Below are positions 37,123 through 45,678 of a stretch of DNA of 64,000 nucleotides, piece after piece. A program made the translations under genes and the position numbers. Source of the DNA: Streptomyces sp. man185. Its GTDB lineage: Bacteria > Actinomycetota > Actinomycetes > Streptomycetales > Streptomycetaceae. Under the pieces are notes generated by a model, which saw nothing but the letters and a program-made list of their open reading frames with translations, searched no databases and was not told the origin of the DNA. Numbering within the stretch: position 1 is the stretch's first letter; each line of letters begins with the position of its first letter. The stretch lies in NCBI GenBank assembly GCA_002551355.1, contig NTHE01000002.1:1-64000 (forward strand), written 5' to 3'.

Positions 37123-38309
37123 TGGCCCAGCCCGCCTGGCAGGACCCCGTTCCGCTGTCCCTCGACACCGCGCCCGTGCCCGCGTACGGCAGCGGCTCGC
37201 TCGCCGACCTGCTGCCGACGCTCGTCGCCGGACAGGAGGTGCCGGGGTTCACCGCCGCGATCCCCGAGCTGACCCCGGCCGACCGCAACTGCGTCTTCCT
37301 GATCGACGGCCTCGGCTGGGAGCAGATCAAGGCCCACCCGGACGAGGCCCCCTTCCTGCACTCGCTCCTTCCCACCTCGCGCGGCGGCACCGGCCGCCCG
37401 CTCACCGCGGGCTTCCCCTCCACCACCGCGACCTCGCTGGCCTCCGTCGGCACGGGGCTGCCGCCCGGCGAGCACGGCCTGCCCGGATACACCGCGCGCA
37501 ATCCGGAGACCGGCGAGCTGATGAACCAGCTCCGCTGGAAGCCGTGGACCGCGCCGAAGGTGTGGCAGCCCTACCCCACCGTCTTCCAGCTCGCCGACGC
37601 CGCGGGCGTGCACACCGCGCAGGTCTCCGCGCCGACGTTCGAGCAGACGCCCCTCACCAAGGTCGCGCTCAGCGGCGGCTCCTTCCTCGGCCGGCTCTCC
37701 GGAGAGGACCGGATGGACGTCGCCGCCCAGCGCCTGGCCGCCGGCGACCGCTCGCTCGTCTACACGTACTACAGCGAGGTCGACGGCAAGGGCCACCGTT
37801 TCGGCATCGACTCCGACGCCTGGCGCGGTCAGCTGATGTACGTCGACGGGCTCGCCCGACGCCTTGCCGAGCAGCTCCCGCCGCGCTCCGCGCTCTACAT
37901 CACCGCCGACCACGGCATGATCGACATCCCGTTCGACGAGCAGTCCCGGATCGACTTCGACGAGGACTGGGAGCTGAGCGCGGGCGTCGCCCTCCTGGGC
38001 GGCGAGGGCCGCGCCCGCCACGTCTACGCGGTGCCGGGCGCCCAGGCCGACGTCCTGGCCGTCTGGCGCGAGGTGCTCGGCGAGCAGTTCTGGATCGCGA
38101 GCCGGGACGAGGCCGTCGCGGCCGGCTGGTTCGGTCCGACGATCGACGAGCGGGTGTACGGACGGATCGGCGACGTGGTCGCCGCCGCCCACGACGACGT
38201 GATCATCACGGCCTCCGTCAACGAGCCGAACGAGTCGGCGATGGTGGGCCTGCACGGCTCCCTGACCCCCGTGGAACAGCTCGTCCCCCTCCTCGAAGTA
38301 CGCTCGTAA
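37122..38309 (+). CDS. alkaline phosphatase-superfamily / nucleotide pyrophosphatase-type hydrolase
   Basis: 395 residues. The fold signature starts with NCVFLIDGLGWEQIKAH (metal Asp), then a catalytic Thr region GFPSTTATSLASVGTGLPPGEHGLPGYTARN. Later come YTYYSEVDGKGHRFGIDSDAW and YITADHGMIDIP (metal Asp/His). This set matches the type I phosphodiesterase/nucleotide pyrophosphatase branch, two-zinc enzymes that hydrolyse phosphate mono- or diesters. No signal peptide is visible, so probably cytoplasmic. It is fused to DUF5998 in reading context and followed by tdk, suggesting a nucleotide-salvage neighbourhood. Substrate unknown. Confidence 0.85.
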   Translation: MAQPAWQDPVPLSLDTAPVPAYGSGSLADLLPTLVAGQEVPGFTAAIPELTPADRNCVFLIDGLGWEQIKAHPDEAPFLHSLLPTSRGGTGRPLTAGFPSTTATSLASVGTGLPPGEHGLPGYTARNPETGELMNQLRWKPWTAPKVWQPYPTVFQLADAAGVHTAQVSAPTFEQTPLTKVALSGGSFLGRLSGEDRMDVAAQRLAAGDRSLVYTYYSEVDGKGHRFGIDSDAWRGQLMYVDGLARRLAEQLPPRSALYITADHGMIDIPFDEQSRIDFDEDWELSAGVALLGGEGRARHVYAVPGAQADVLAVWREVLGEQFWIASRDEAVAAGWFGPTIDERVYGRIGDVVAAAHDDVIITASVNEPNESAMVGLHGSLTPVEQLVPLLEVRS

Positions 38310-38355
38310 CCCCTTCCGCCGTGCCCACCCCCCTCCGAAAGGTGCTCGACCCCTC

Positions 38356-39006
38356 ATGCCCGAGCTGGTGTTCTTCTCCGGAACCATGGACTGCGGAAAG
38401 AGCACACTGGCCCTGCAGATCGGTCACAACCGCTCGGCACGCGGCCTCCAGGGCGTGATCTTCACCCGGGACGACCGCGCGGGGGAGGGCAAGCTCTCCT
38501 CCCGGCTCGGCCTGGTGACGGAAGCGGTCGAGGCCGGCGAGGACATGGACCTCTACGCCTACCTGGTCGCGCAGCTCTCGAAGGGCGGCAAGGCGGACTA
38601 CGTGATCGTGGACGAGGCCCAGTTCCTGGCTCCGGACCAGATCGACCAGCTCGCCCGGATCGTGGACGACCTGGACATGGACGTCTTCGCCTTCGGCATC
38701 ACCACGGACTTCCGCACCAAGCTCTTCCCCGGCTCGCAGCGCCTGGTCGAGCTCGCGGACCGGGTCGAGCAGCTCCAGGTCGAGGCCCTGTGCTGGTGCG
38801 GTGCCCGCGCCACGCACAACGCCCGCACGGCAGACGGCGAGATGGTGGTGGAGGGCGCCCAGGTCGTGGTCGGCGACGTGAACCGCCCGGCGGAGGAGAT
38901 CGGCTACGAGGTACTCTGCCGCCGCCACCACCGCAGGCGCATGACGAGCGCCGCGGCCCATGCGGGCGCCCTCTCCCCGGACGTCCTCCCGGTCAACCAC
39001 GCCTGA
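38356..39006 (+). CDS. tdk: thymidine kinase (type II)
   Basis: 216 residues. P-loop GTMDCGKST (9-17), catalytic Glu in IVDEAQFLAPDQI (about 86), thymidine-site strand AFGITTDFRTKLFPGSQRLVELADRVEQLQ, a zinc pair in LCWCGARATHNAR (about 145-148) and a second pair in LCRRHHRRR (about 188). Phosphorylates thymidine with ATP. A second, broken copy of this gene lies 6.1 kb downstream (45142-45477), with the Rhs cassette between. The terminator is at 39044. Confidence 0.95.
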   Translation: MPELVFFSGTMDCGKSTLALQIGHNRSARGLQGVIFTRDDRAGEGKLSSRLGLVTEAVEAGEDMDLYAYLVAQLSKGGKADYVIVDEAQFLAPDQIDQLARIVDDLDMDVFAFGITTDFRTKLFPGSQRLVELADRVEQLQVEALCWCGARATHNARTADGEMVVEGAQVVVGDVNRPAEEIGYEVLCRRHHRRRMTSAAAHAGALSPDVLPVNHA

Positions 39007-39043
39007 CCGTCGGGTCGTAGCGGCCCGGACCGTCCCCGTCCGA

Positions 39044-39072
39044 TGGTCGGCCTTCCCCGCGGAGGCCGACCA
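39044..39072. terminator. tdk terminator
   Basis: 10-bp stem TGGTCGGCCT / AGGCCGACCA with a 9-nt loop, 37 nt after the tdk stop. It separates tdk from the Rhs-cassette promoter. Confidence 0.7.
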
Positions 39073-39163
39073 CCGGCAGGGGAACCGTTCAAGCTCCTGT
39101 GCGTCTCTTAGTAGCGTGTGCGAAGCGGGGGCTGCCGACTGTCCTCGGGAACGGGAGCTTGCG

Positions 39164-39577
39164 ATGGGACTGACCGAGGAAATAGTCGCGATGCGCGGCG
39201 GATCGGGGCATTCCGGTCGTTTGCTCGGTGAGTTCCGGCGCACCGCACTGCTGGTGCCCCTGTCGGGGGACGATGACGGCGGTCTCATGTCGGGGTGGCA
39301 GGGCGGAGTCCGGTGGATCTACGCGTTCACGGACGAGGAGGCGCTGGCCCGGTTCGCGGAGGCGCGCGGTGCCGGTGCCGGTGCCCGTGAGTGGGAGTTC
39401 CTCTCGATCCTGGGCGCTCGCCTGGTCGATGCGGTGATTCCCACGGTCGACGGTCCGACCGGGGTGGTCGTCGACGTCGCGGACGAGGATGCCTCGATGC
39501 TGTTCCCTCCCGTCGTGGGCATCGTCCCCGACCGGTGCGCGGTGGACGCGGACGATGAGCTTGCGGGTGCCCTCTGA
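39164..39577 (+). CDS. SseB-like protein, first gene of the Rhs cassette
   Basis: 137 residues from ATG with GGGAG 6 nt upstream. Fits the SseB N-terminal-domain pattern: EFRRTALLVPLSGDDDGGLMSGWQGGVRWIYAFTDEEALARFAEARG, with later VVGIVPDRCAVD. In actinobacteria SseB-like proteins often accompany WXG100/Rhs-type secretion cassettes; their role there is not settled. The stop is the start of the next gene (one-base overlap), so the series is co-translated. The promoter is probably in 39080-39130, but I cannot pick a convincing -35/-10. Confidence 0.6.
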   Translation: MGLTEEIVAMRGGSGHSGRLLGEFRRTALLVPLSGDDDGGLMSGWQGGVRWIYAFTDEEALARFAEARGAGAGAREWEFLSILGARLVDAVIPTVDGPTGVVVDVADEDASMLFPPVVGIVPDRCAVDADDELAGAL

Positions 39578-40143
39578 TGGCGGGGGACGGAGACCTGGAG
39601 GTCTCGCCTGCCGCCGTCAAGAACATCCAGGACGGTCTGCGCAAAGCCATGGCCGAGCTGCGTGAGACGGGTGACGCGGCGGGCGCGTCCATGGGTTCGG
39701 GTTTCGAGGACCTGTCGATGACGGGAATGGAGGCCGGGCACATGGGTCTGGCCACCGACTTCGAGGATTTCTGCGAGCGCTGGGAGTGGGGCGTGCGCAG
39801 TCTCGTGCAGAACGCCAGCGCCTTGGCCGGCAACCTCGGGATCGCGGCGGGCACGGTGTGGGAGGAAGAGCAGTACCTGCAGGGTGCGTTCAAGGTCGCG
39901 GCGAACTCGGCGTACGGCAATCCGCACGCGAGTGAGGACGAGATCGAGCAGAAGAGCTGGGACGACATCTGGCGGGCGGACGTCTACAAGCCGGACTACA
40001 GCGCGGAGTCCTTCGAGAAGAGCCGGCAGGACATCGAGCAGACCTGGTCGGACACGGGGGACAAGCTGACTTCCAGCGGAAAGATCGGCTCGATCAAGGA
40101 TCTGCTGGACCAGGCCGACCAAGCCGACCGGGGCGGTAACTGA
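39577..40143 (+). CDS. WXG-like helical protein, probable type VII secretion partner
   Basis: 188 residues. The first 90 residues are all-helical with a helix-turn-helix hinge carrying WEWG (in FCERWEWGVRSLVQNASALAGNLGIAAGTVWEEEQ), reminiscent of the WXG100 W-x-G motif. The second half (SWDDIWRADVYKPDYSAESFEKSRQDIEQTW) is acidic and helical. It is not a canonical 100-residue WXG100 but fits the longer partner proteins encoded before type VII-secreted Rhs toxins. It overlaps both neighbours by one base. No signal peptide, as expected for this export route. Confidence 0.55.
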   Translation: MAGDGDLEVSPAAVKNIQDGLRKAMAELRETGDAAGASMGSGFEDLSMTGMEAGHMGLATDFEDFCERWEWGVRSLVQNASALAGNLGIAAGTVWEEEQYLQGAFKVAANSAYGNPHASEDEIEQKSWDDIWRADVYKPDYSAESFEKSRQDIEQTWSDTGDKLTSSGKIGSIKDLLDQADQADRGGN

Positions 40144-43100
40144 TGGGCTGGAAGGACTTCGTACCGGACCCCGTGGAAGGCTGGGTCGAGGACCGGGCCG
40201 AGGACGTCGGCGACGCGATCGAATGGACCGGGGACAAGGCCGCCGGCGTGGCCGAGGACGTCGGGCTCGACGAGGCCGGGGACTGGATCCGCGACAAGAG
40301 CCGCTCCGCCGCCAACCGGCTCGGGGCGGACGTCTCGGAGCTTGAGCTCGGGCAGACCGAGGACCCGAAGAAACTGGTCTACGGCAGCGTGTCGAAGATC
40401 CGTGCCCAGGTCTCGCACCTGAATGACTTCAAGTCCTCCTTCACCATGGTCGGCAAAGGCCTGAAGGGGCTGCAGGGCGACGGTCTGAAGGGCGCGTCGG
40501 CGGACGCGTTCCAGAAGGCGATAGCCAAGGAGCCGCCGCGCTGGTTCAAGGCGGCGGACGCCTTCGGTAAAGCCGCGGACGCGATGAACCGGTTCGCGGA
40601 GACTGTGGAGTGGGCGCAGGCTCAGGCCAAGGAGGCCCTGGAGGAGTACAACAGGGCCAAGAAGGCCTCGCAGGACGCGCGCACCGCCTACAACAAGTCG
40701 GTCACCGGCTACAACGCCGCGGTCGAGGCGAAGAAGGACACCCTCCCGGCCAGGCCGTCAGAGAATTTCACCGATCCCGCCGGACCGCTCATCAAGGCCG
40801 CCCAGGACAGACTGGACACCGCCCGCACCCAGCGCAACGACGTCGCCGAGACGGCACGGACAGCGGTTCGCGCGGCGCGTGACGCCGCCCCGCCCAAGCC
40901 GTCGTACGCGGAACAGCTCAAGGACGGGATGGACTACCTGGAGGTGGCGCAAACCCATCTCGCAGGCGGTGTCGTCAAGGGCACCGCGGGTCTCGCCAAC
41001 TTCGTCCGCTCGGTCAACCCGATGGACCCGTACAACCTGACCCACCCCGCCGAGTACCAGACCAGCCTCAATTCGACCGTCGCCGGGCTGACCGTGGCCG
41101 TCAACGACCCCATGGGCGCGGGCAAGCAGATGCTCAACGAGTTCATGAAGGACCCCAGCGAGGGCATCGGCAAACTCATCCCGGAACTCGTCGGCACCAA
41201 AGGCCTCGGCGCACTCAAGAAGGGCGCCACGGTCGCCAGGCACGCCGACGACCTCAAAGGCCCCGGCCGCACCGGCCTGGACAAGGACGGCCCTCATGTG
41301 AGGGAAACGCCCGATGCGGCGAAGCGCTACGACAACACCGACCCGATCGACCTGGCCACCGGCCGGATGTTCCTCCCGCAGACCGACATTGTGCTGCCCG
41401 GGACGCTGCCGTTGGCCTTCGTCCGGCGTGCTGAATCGGGGTACACCGCCGGGCGCTGGTTCGGGCCGACCTGGGCGTCGACCATCGACCAGCACCTGGA
41501 GGTCGACCCCGAGGGCGTCGTCCTGGTCACCGAGGACGGCCTGATCGTTGCGTACCCGCATACCGCCCCGGGTATCCCCGTCATGCCGGTATCCGCCTCC
41601 GCGCCCCGCCACCCCCTTGAGCGCACTCCGGACGGCGACTGGACGCTCACCGACCCCGCGGCCGGCCAGGTCCGCCGCTTCACCCCGCCCGCCGGCGACC
41701 CGGACGGCGACGGCATCGTGCCGATCGCTCAGCTCGAGGACCGCAACGGCAACTTCATCACCTTCGAGTTCGACACTCACGGCGCCCCGCTCGGCATGGC
41801 GCACTCCGGCGGATACCGCCTTCGCTTCGAGACCGCCGACGGCCGCATCGCCGCCCTCCACCTCGACGGCGGCCCGCGCATCCTCGCATACGGCTACACA
41901 GCCGGAGATCTCACGGAGGTCGTCAACTCCTCTGGCCTGCCGCTCCGCTTCACCTATGACGACCGCGGCCGCATCACGTCCTGGACCGACACGAACAACC
42001 GCTCCTACACCTACGCCTACGACGAGCAGAACCGCTGCATCGCGGAGGGCGGCGGCGAGGGACACATGGTGCTGCGCCTGGCCTACGACGCCCTGGACGG
42101 GGCGACGGGCCACCGCGTGACCGAGACCGTCACAGGTGAGGGGCACACTCGCCGGTACCTCGTGGACGACACGTACAAGATCGTGGCCGACACCGATCCC
42201 CTCGGCAACACCACACGCTACGTACGCGACGGCCGCGGCCGTCTGCTCGCACGGACGGATCCGCTCGGCCGCACCACCTCCTATCGCCACGACGTCGGCA
42301 ACCTGGTCTCGGTGACACGCGCCGACGGGCGCGAGAGCACGGCCCGGCACAACGAGTTCGGCCAGCCCGTCCAGGTCAAGCGGGCCGACGGTCACGTGTT
42401 CCGGTACGCCTACGACGCGCGGGGCAACCGAACATCGGCCACCGACTCCCTCGGCCGGGTCACCCGCTTCGCCTACGACGAGGCGGGCGGCCTCATCTCG
42501 GTCACCGACCCCCGGGGCAGCACGACCACCATGCGCCGTGACCGGGCCGGCCTCGCCGTCGAAGTCACCGATCCGCTCGGTTCCACCACCCGCTTCGAGC
42601 GGGATCCCTTCGGTCGCCCCACCGTCGTCACCGACCCGACAGGCGCCACCACGTACCTGGAGTGGACTGTGGAGGGCCGGCCTGCCCGCCGCGTCCATAC
42701 GGACGGAGCCGTCGAGAGCTGGATCTGGGACGGTGAGGGCAACTGCACCAGCCACACCGACCGGCTCGGCGGGGTCACCCGGTTCGAGTACACCGAATTC
42801 GACGTCCTCACTGCCCGCACGGGTCCTGACGGCGTCCGCTACACCTTCGGGCACGACGCCGAACTGCGTCTTACCGAGGTGACCAACCCCCAAGGCCTGA
42901 CCTGGAACTACACCTACGATCCCGCGGGACGCCTGACGTCCGAGACCGATTTCGACGATCGCACGATCACCTACGTCCACGGGCCCACCGGCAGTCTCGT
43001 CTCCCGCACGAACGCACTGGGCCAGACCACCGTATTCGAGCGCAACACACTCGACCAGATCGTCCGCAAGGATGCCGACGGCAACGTCACCACGTACGCC

Positions 43101-44798
43101 TACGACCTCACCGACCAGCTCGGCCACGCCGAAGGCCCCGACGGAACGACAGTCACCTTGCTGCGGGACCGCGAGGGGCGCTTGCTGTCGGAGACCGTGG
43201 ATGGACGTGCCCTGACCTACGCCTACGACGAGCTCGGCCGACGGACCGGTCGCATCACGCCGACCGGTGCGACGGCGACGTGGAGCTTCGACGGCGCGGG
43301 CCGCCGCACCGCCATGACGGCCTCCGGCCGCTCTCTCGGTTTCGCGTACGACGCCGCGGGCCGTGAGGTGACGTGCCGTGTCGGCGAGGACCTGGTCCTG
43401 AGCCACGGCTTCGACTCCGCGGGGCGCCTCACCGACCAGACGGTCATCGGCTCGGGCGGGGCACGTGTGCGGCACCGCAGCTACACCTACCGGGCGGACG
43501 GCCACCTCACCGCGGTCGACGAAGCCGGCAGCGGCAGGCAGGAGTACGAGCTCGACCCCGTCGGGCATGTCACCGCGGTCCGGGCTGCCGACTGGACCGA
43601 GAGCTACGCCTACGACCAGGCCGGGAACCAGACCTTCGCGTCGTGGCAGACGGGCCACGCCGGACATGTGGCCAACGGCGCGCGTGCCTACGAGAAGAAC
43701 CGGATCGTCCGCGCGGGAGCCGTGCGCTACGAGCACGACGGGCTCGGCCGGGTCACCGTGCGGCGCAAGACGCGTCCGTCCCGGAAGCCGGACATCTGGC
43801 GCTACGAGTGGGACGTCGAGGACCGCCTCGTTTCCGCCACCACTCCGGACGGCACCGTGTGGCGCTACCTCTACGACCCCCTCGGCCGCCGCACGGCCAA
43901 GCTTCGGCTGGCCGAGGACGGCCGGACCGTCACCGAGCGGATCGACTTCACCTGGGACGGGAACACCCTGTGCGAGCAGACCAGTAGCTCGAACGATCTG
44001 CCTCATCTGGTCACCATCACCTGGGACCACCAGAACATCCGGCCGATAGCCCAGACGGAACGCATTCTCGACGCCTCCCGGGAAGAAATCGATTCCCGGT
44101 TCTTCGCGGTCGTCACCGATTTGGTCGGCACCCCCACCGAGCTCATCGACGAGTCCGGCAACGTGGCCTGGCACGAACGTTCCACGCTGTGGGGCATCAC
44201 CACGTGGGCTGCGAACAGTACGGCCTACACTCCTCTGCGCTTTCCGGGGCAGTACGCAGACCCGGAGACCGGCCTCCATTACAACTACTTCCGCCACTAC
44301 GACCCCGAGATCGCGCGCTATCTCACCCCGGACCCCCTCGGGCTCACCCCGGCACCGAACCCCTCCACCTACGTGGCGAATCCGCACGCGTGGACGGACT
44401 ACCTGGGCCTGGCCCCGGACTACATCCCGATCTACCGCACACCGAAGGGTGCCCACGCCCAGTACGAGCTCGACCACGGCCCGAACCCAGCCAACCACCA
44501 GCCCGGGGTGGACATCGGCGGCGGTATCATCTCGGACGGCAAGATCTACTTCGGCGAACGGGCCGTGGCTGCGGAGTACGCCGGACCGACGGGAGCGAAC
44601 TTCGCCAAGGGAATGGTCAAGTACGAAATGCACCCGTCATTCCTCGAAGAGTTCGGTGACCACGCGAAGGTCCACGACAGGAACGGGCCGAACGGTGCGC
44701 CGCGCATCGAGTTCGAGATCCCCGTGGACAAGCTCGACCGGTTCAACGAGCTCACCCAGAACCGCAGCTGGGTCGAAATCTTTGGAGGGCCCACATGA
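40143..44798 (+). CDS. Rhs/YD-repeat polymorphic toxin with type VII-type N-terminus
   Basis: 1551 residues. Order: an N-terminal helical type VII-export-like region (about 1-300; GDGLKGASADAFQKAIAKEPPRWFKAADAFGKAADAMNRF), a DUF6531-type start of the shell at about residue 400 (PIDLATGRMFLPQTDIVLPGTLPLAFVRR), then many YD repeats (xxYDxxGRL, RYxYD types) to about 1390. The shell closes with FPGQYADPETGLHYNYFRHYDPEIARYLTPDPLGL. The DPLGL and NP...TDYLGL motifs are the usual autoprocessing region. The last about 130 residues (from about 1424) are a variable tip, the presumed toxin. Inference: contact-dependent antibacterial or interspecies toxin. The stop overlaps the next gene by 4 nt, supporting an immunity pair. 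Confidence 0.9.
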   Translation: MGWKDFVPDPVEGWVEDRAEDVGDAIEWTGDKAAGVAEDVGLDEAGDWIRDKSRSAANRLGADVSELELGQTEDPKKLVYGSVSKIRAQVSHLNDFKSSFTMVGKGLKGLQGDGLKGASADAFQKAIAKEPPRWFKAADAFGKAADAMNRFAETVEWAQAQAKEALEEYNRAKKASQDARTAYNKSVTGYNAAVEAKKDTLPARPSENFTDPAGPLIKAAQDRLDTARTQRNDVAETARTAVRAARDAAPPKPSYAEQLKDGMDYLEVAQTHLAGGVVKGTAGLANFVRSVNPMDPYNLTHPAEYQTSLNSTVAGLTVAVNDPMGAGKQMLNEFMKDPSEGIGKLIPELVGTKGLGALKKGATVARHADDLKGPGRTGLDKDGPHVRETPDAAKRYDNTDPIDLATGRMFLPQTDIVLPGTLPLAFVRRAESGYTAGRWFGPTWASTIDQHLEVDPEGVVLVTEDGLIVAYPHTAPGIPVMPVSASAPRHPLERTPDGDWTLTDPAAGQVRRFTPPAGDPDGDGIVPIAQLEDRNGNFITFEFDTHGAPLGMAHSGGYRLRFETADGRIAALHLDGGPRILAYGYTAGDLTEVVNSSGLPLRFTYDDRGRITSWTDTNNRSYTYAYDEQNRCIAEGGGEGHMVLRLAYDALDGATGHRVTETVTGEGHTRRYLVDDTYKIVADTDPLGNTTRYVRDGRGRLLARTDPLGRTTSYRHDVGNLVSVTRADGRESTARHNEFGQPVQVKRADGHVFRYAYDARGNRTSATDSLGRVTRFAYDEAGGLISVTDPRGSTTTMRRDRAGLAVEVTDPLGSTTRFERDPFGRPTVVTDPTGATTYLEWTVEGRPARRVHTDGAVESWIWDGEGNCTSHTDRLGGVTRFEYTEFDVLTARTGPDGVRYTFGHDAELRLTEVTNPQGLTWNYTYDPAGRLTSETDFDDRTITYVHGPTGSLVSRTNALGQTTVFERNTLDQIVRKDADGNVTTYAYDLTDQLGHAEGPDGTTVTLLRDREGRLLSETVDGRALTYAYDELGRRTGRITPTGATATWSFDGAGRRTAMTASGRSLGFAYDAAGREVTCRVGEDLVLSHGFDSAGRLTDQTVIGSGGARVRHRSYTYRADGHLTAVDEAGSGRQEYELDPVGHVTAVRAADWTESYAYDQAGNQTFASWQTGHAGHVANGARAYEKNRIVRAGAVRYEHDGLGRVTVRRKTRPSRKPDIWRYEWDVEDRLVSATTPDGTVWRYLYDPLGRRTAKLRLAEDGRTVTERIDFTWDGNTLCEQTSSSNDLPHLVTITWDHQNIRPIAQTERILDASREEIDSRFFAVVTDLVGTPTELIDESGNVAWHERSTLWGITTWAANSTAYTPLRFPGQYADPETGLHYNYFRHYDPEIARYLTPDPLGLTPAPNPSTYVANPHAWTDYLGLAPDYIPIYRTPKGAHAQYELDHGPNPANHQPGVDIGGGIISDGKIYFGERAVAAEYAGPTGANFAKGMVKYEMHPSFLEEFGDHAKVHDRNGPNGAPRIEFEIPVDKLDRFNELTQNRSWVEIFGGPT

Positions 44799-45064
44799 GG
44801 TTCCATGATCACCACGAACTCGACGTGACGGTCGTCGCGGTCGCACCCGTGGGCGCAAAGGTGGAAGTGGACGGATGCGACGGCGCATTCGGATTCATCG
44901 ACCAGGTGAAGCACCCGTCCTGGTGGGACGAGAACACGGCGCCGCCACACGCCGGCGAAAAGCTCCACGTCTGCGTACTCGACGCTACGCGTGAGCCGTT
45001 TCCGCGTCTCAGCGCGCTGCAGAACGACATCGACATCGCCCGGCGGCTGAGAGGCGACGCCTGA
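44795..45064 (+). CDS. candidate immunity protein, S1/OB-like
   Basis: 89 residues starting inside the toxin stop (ATGA overlap), the standard place for an immunity gene. The sequence resembles an S1-type OB fold: VTVVAVAPVGAKVEVDGCDGAFGFIDQVKHPSWW, then GEKLHVCVLDATREPFPRLSAL, matching the GafV..l..gveG.lh.. and Gd.v.v.Vl...r..LS pattern of S1 repeats. No catalytic or membrane segment. An RNA-binding fold for an immunity protein would be uncommon. The assignment as immunity is positional; the S1 resemblance is by eye. Confidence 0.55.
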   Translation: MRFHDHHELDVTVVAVAPVGAKVEVDGCDGAFGFIDQVKHPSWWDENTAPPHAGEKLHVCVLDATREPFPRLSALQNDIDIARRLRGDA

Positions 45065-45141
45065 AGCGGCAACGTCGCCACGCCGTCCCGCAGGCTGACT
45101 CGTGCGTACGGAACGGGGCGCGAGTTGGTGGATAGTCAAGC

Positions 45142-45477
45142 GAGAGCACGCCGGCCCTGCAGATCGGTCACAACCGCTCGGCGCGCGGCCTCCAGGGCGT
45201 GATCTTCACGCGGGACGACCGCGCGGGGGAGGGCAAGCCCTCCTCCCGGCTGGGCCTGGTGACGGAGGCGGTCGAGGCCGGCGAGGGCATGGACCTCTAC
45301 GCCTACCTCGTCACGCGGCTCTCGAAGGGCGGCAAGGCGGACTACGTGATCGTGGACGAGGCCCAGTTCCTGGCGCCGGACCAGATCGACCAGCTCGCCC
45401 GGATCGTGGACGACCTCGACATGGACGTCTTCGCCTTGGGCATCACCACGGACGTCCTCCCGGTCAACCAGGCCTGA
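45142..45477 (+). pseudogene. broken second copy of tdk
   Basis: Bases 45153-45453 align without gaps to 38409-38709 of tdk with about 12 differences by eye (about 96%). The copy starts after the P-loop codons, so ATP binding is lost. It joins directly to the last 24 nt of tdk (38983-39006), which end at a stop here too. The missing 273 bp of the parent (38710-38982) is an exact multiple of three, and both breakpoints carry CGGAC. The zinc ribbon and DFRTK segment are thus absent. Of the differences, five look non-synonymous (for example Leu to Pro, Asp to Gly, Phe to Leu). Not functional as thymidine kinase. Confidence 0.85.
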
Positions 45478-45504
45478 GAGTGACTCCGGCCCCGGAGTTT
45501 CGTG

Positions 45505-45533
45505 ACGGTCCGCCGACGGAGTCGGCGGACCGT
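45505..45533. terminator. hairpin after the tdk relic
   Basis: 13-bp perfect stem ACGGTCCGCCGAC / GTCGGCGGACCGT with a GGA loop, followed by TTGCTTC. Not similar to the terminator after intact tdk. Confidence 0.75.
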
Positions 45534-45678
45534 TTGCTTCACTGGGGAGTGCCTCCCGCAGTGGCAGCAACAAGGACCTCGGCGATCCTCGTCCTTGCTG
45601 GTCAGAGGCGCTTTCTTCTATCCTGGCCGCCTGCCGGACAGGCCGCTCGTGCATGCGCGAGGTCAGGAGGAATGCGAG

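Noticed and set aside
40758..44633. Very long open frame antisense to the Rhs gene (about 1290 codons)
   Set aside because: It is the high-G+C shadow of the Rhs coding frame, with no ribosome site, no recognisable domain and Val/Gly/Arg-rich composition typical of antisense frames.
45142..45477. Functional second thymidine kinase
   Set aside because: The copy lacks the P-loop end and an internal 91 codons including the zinc ribbon.
38356..45533. Mobile genetic element with integrase and att sites around the Rhs cassette
   Set aside because: No integrase, excisionase, transposase or short exact att-type direct repeat was found. Only the tdk homology flanks the cassette.
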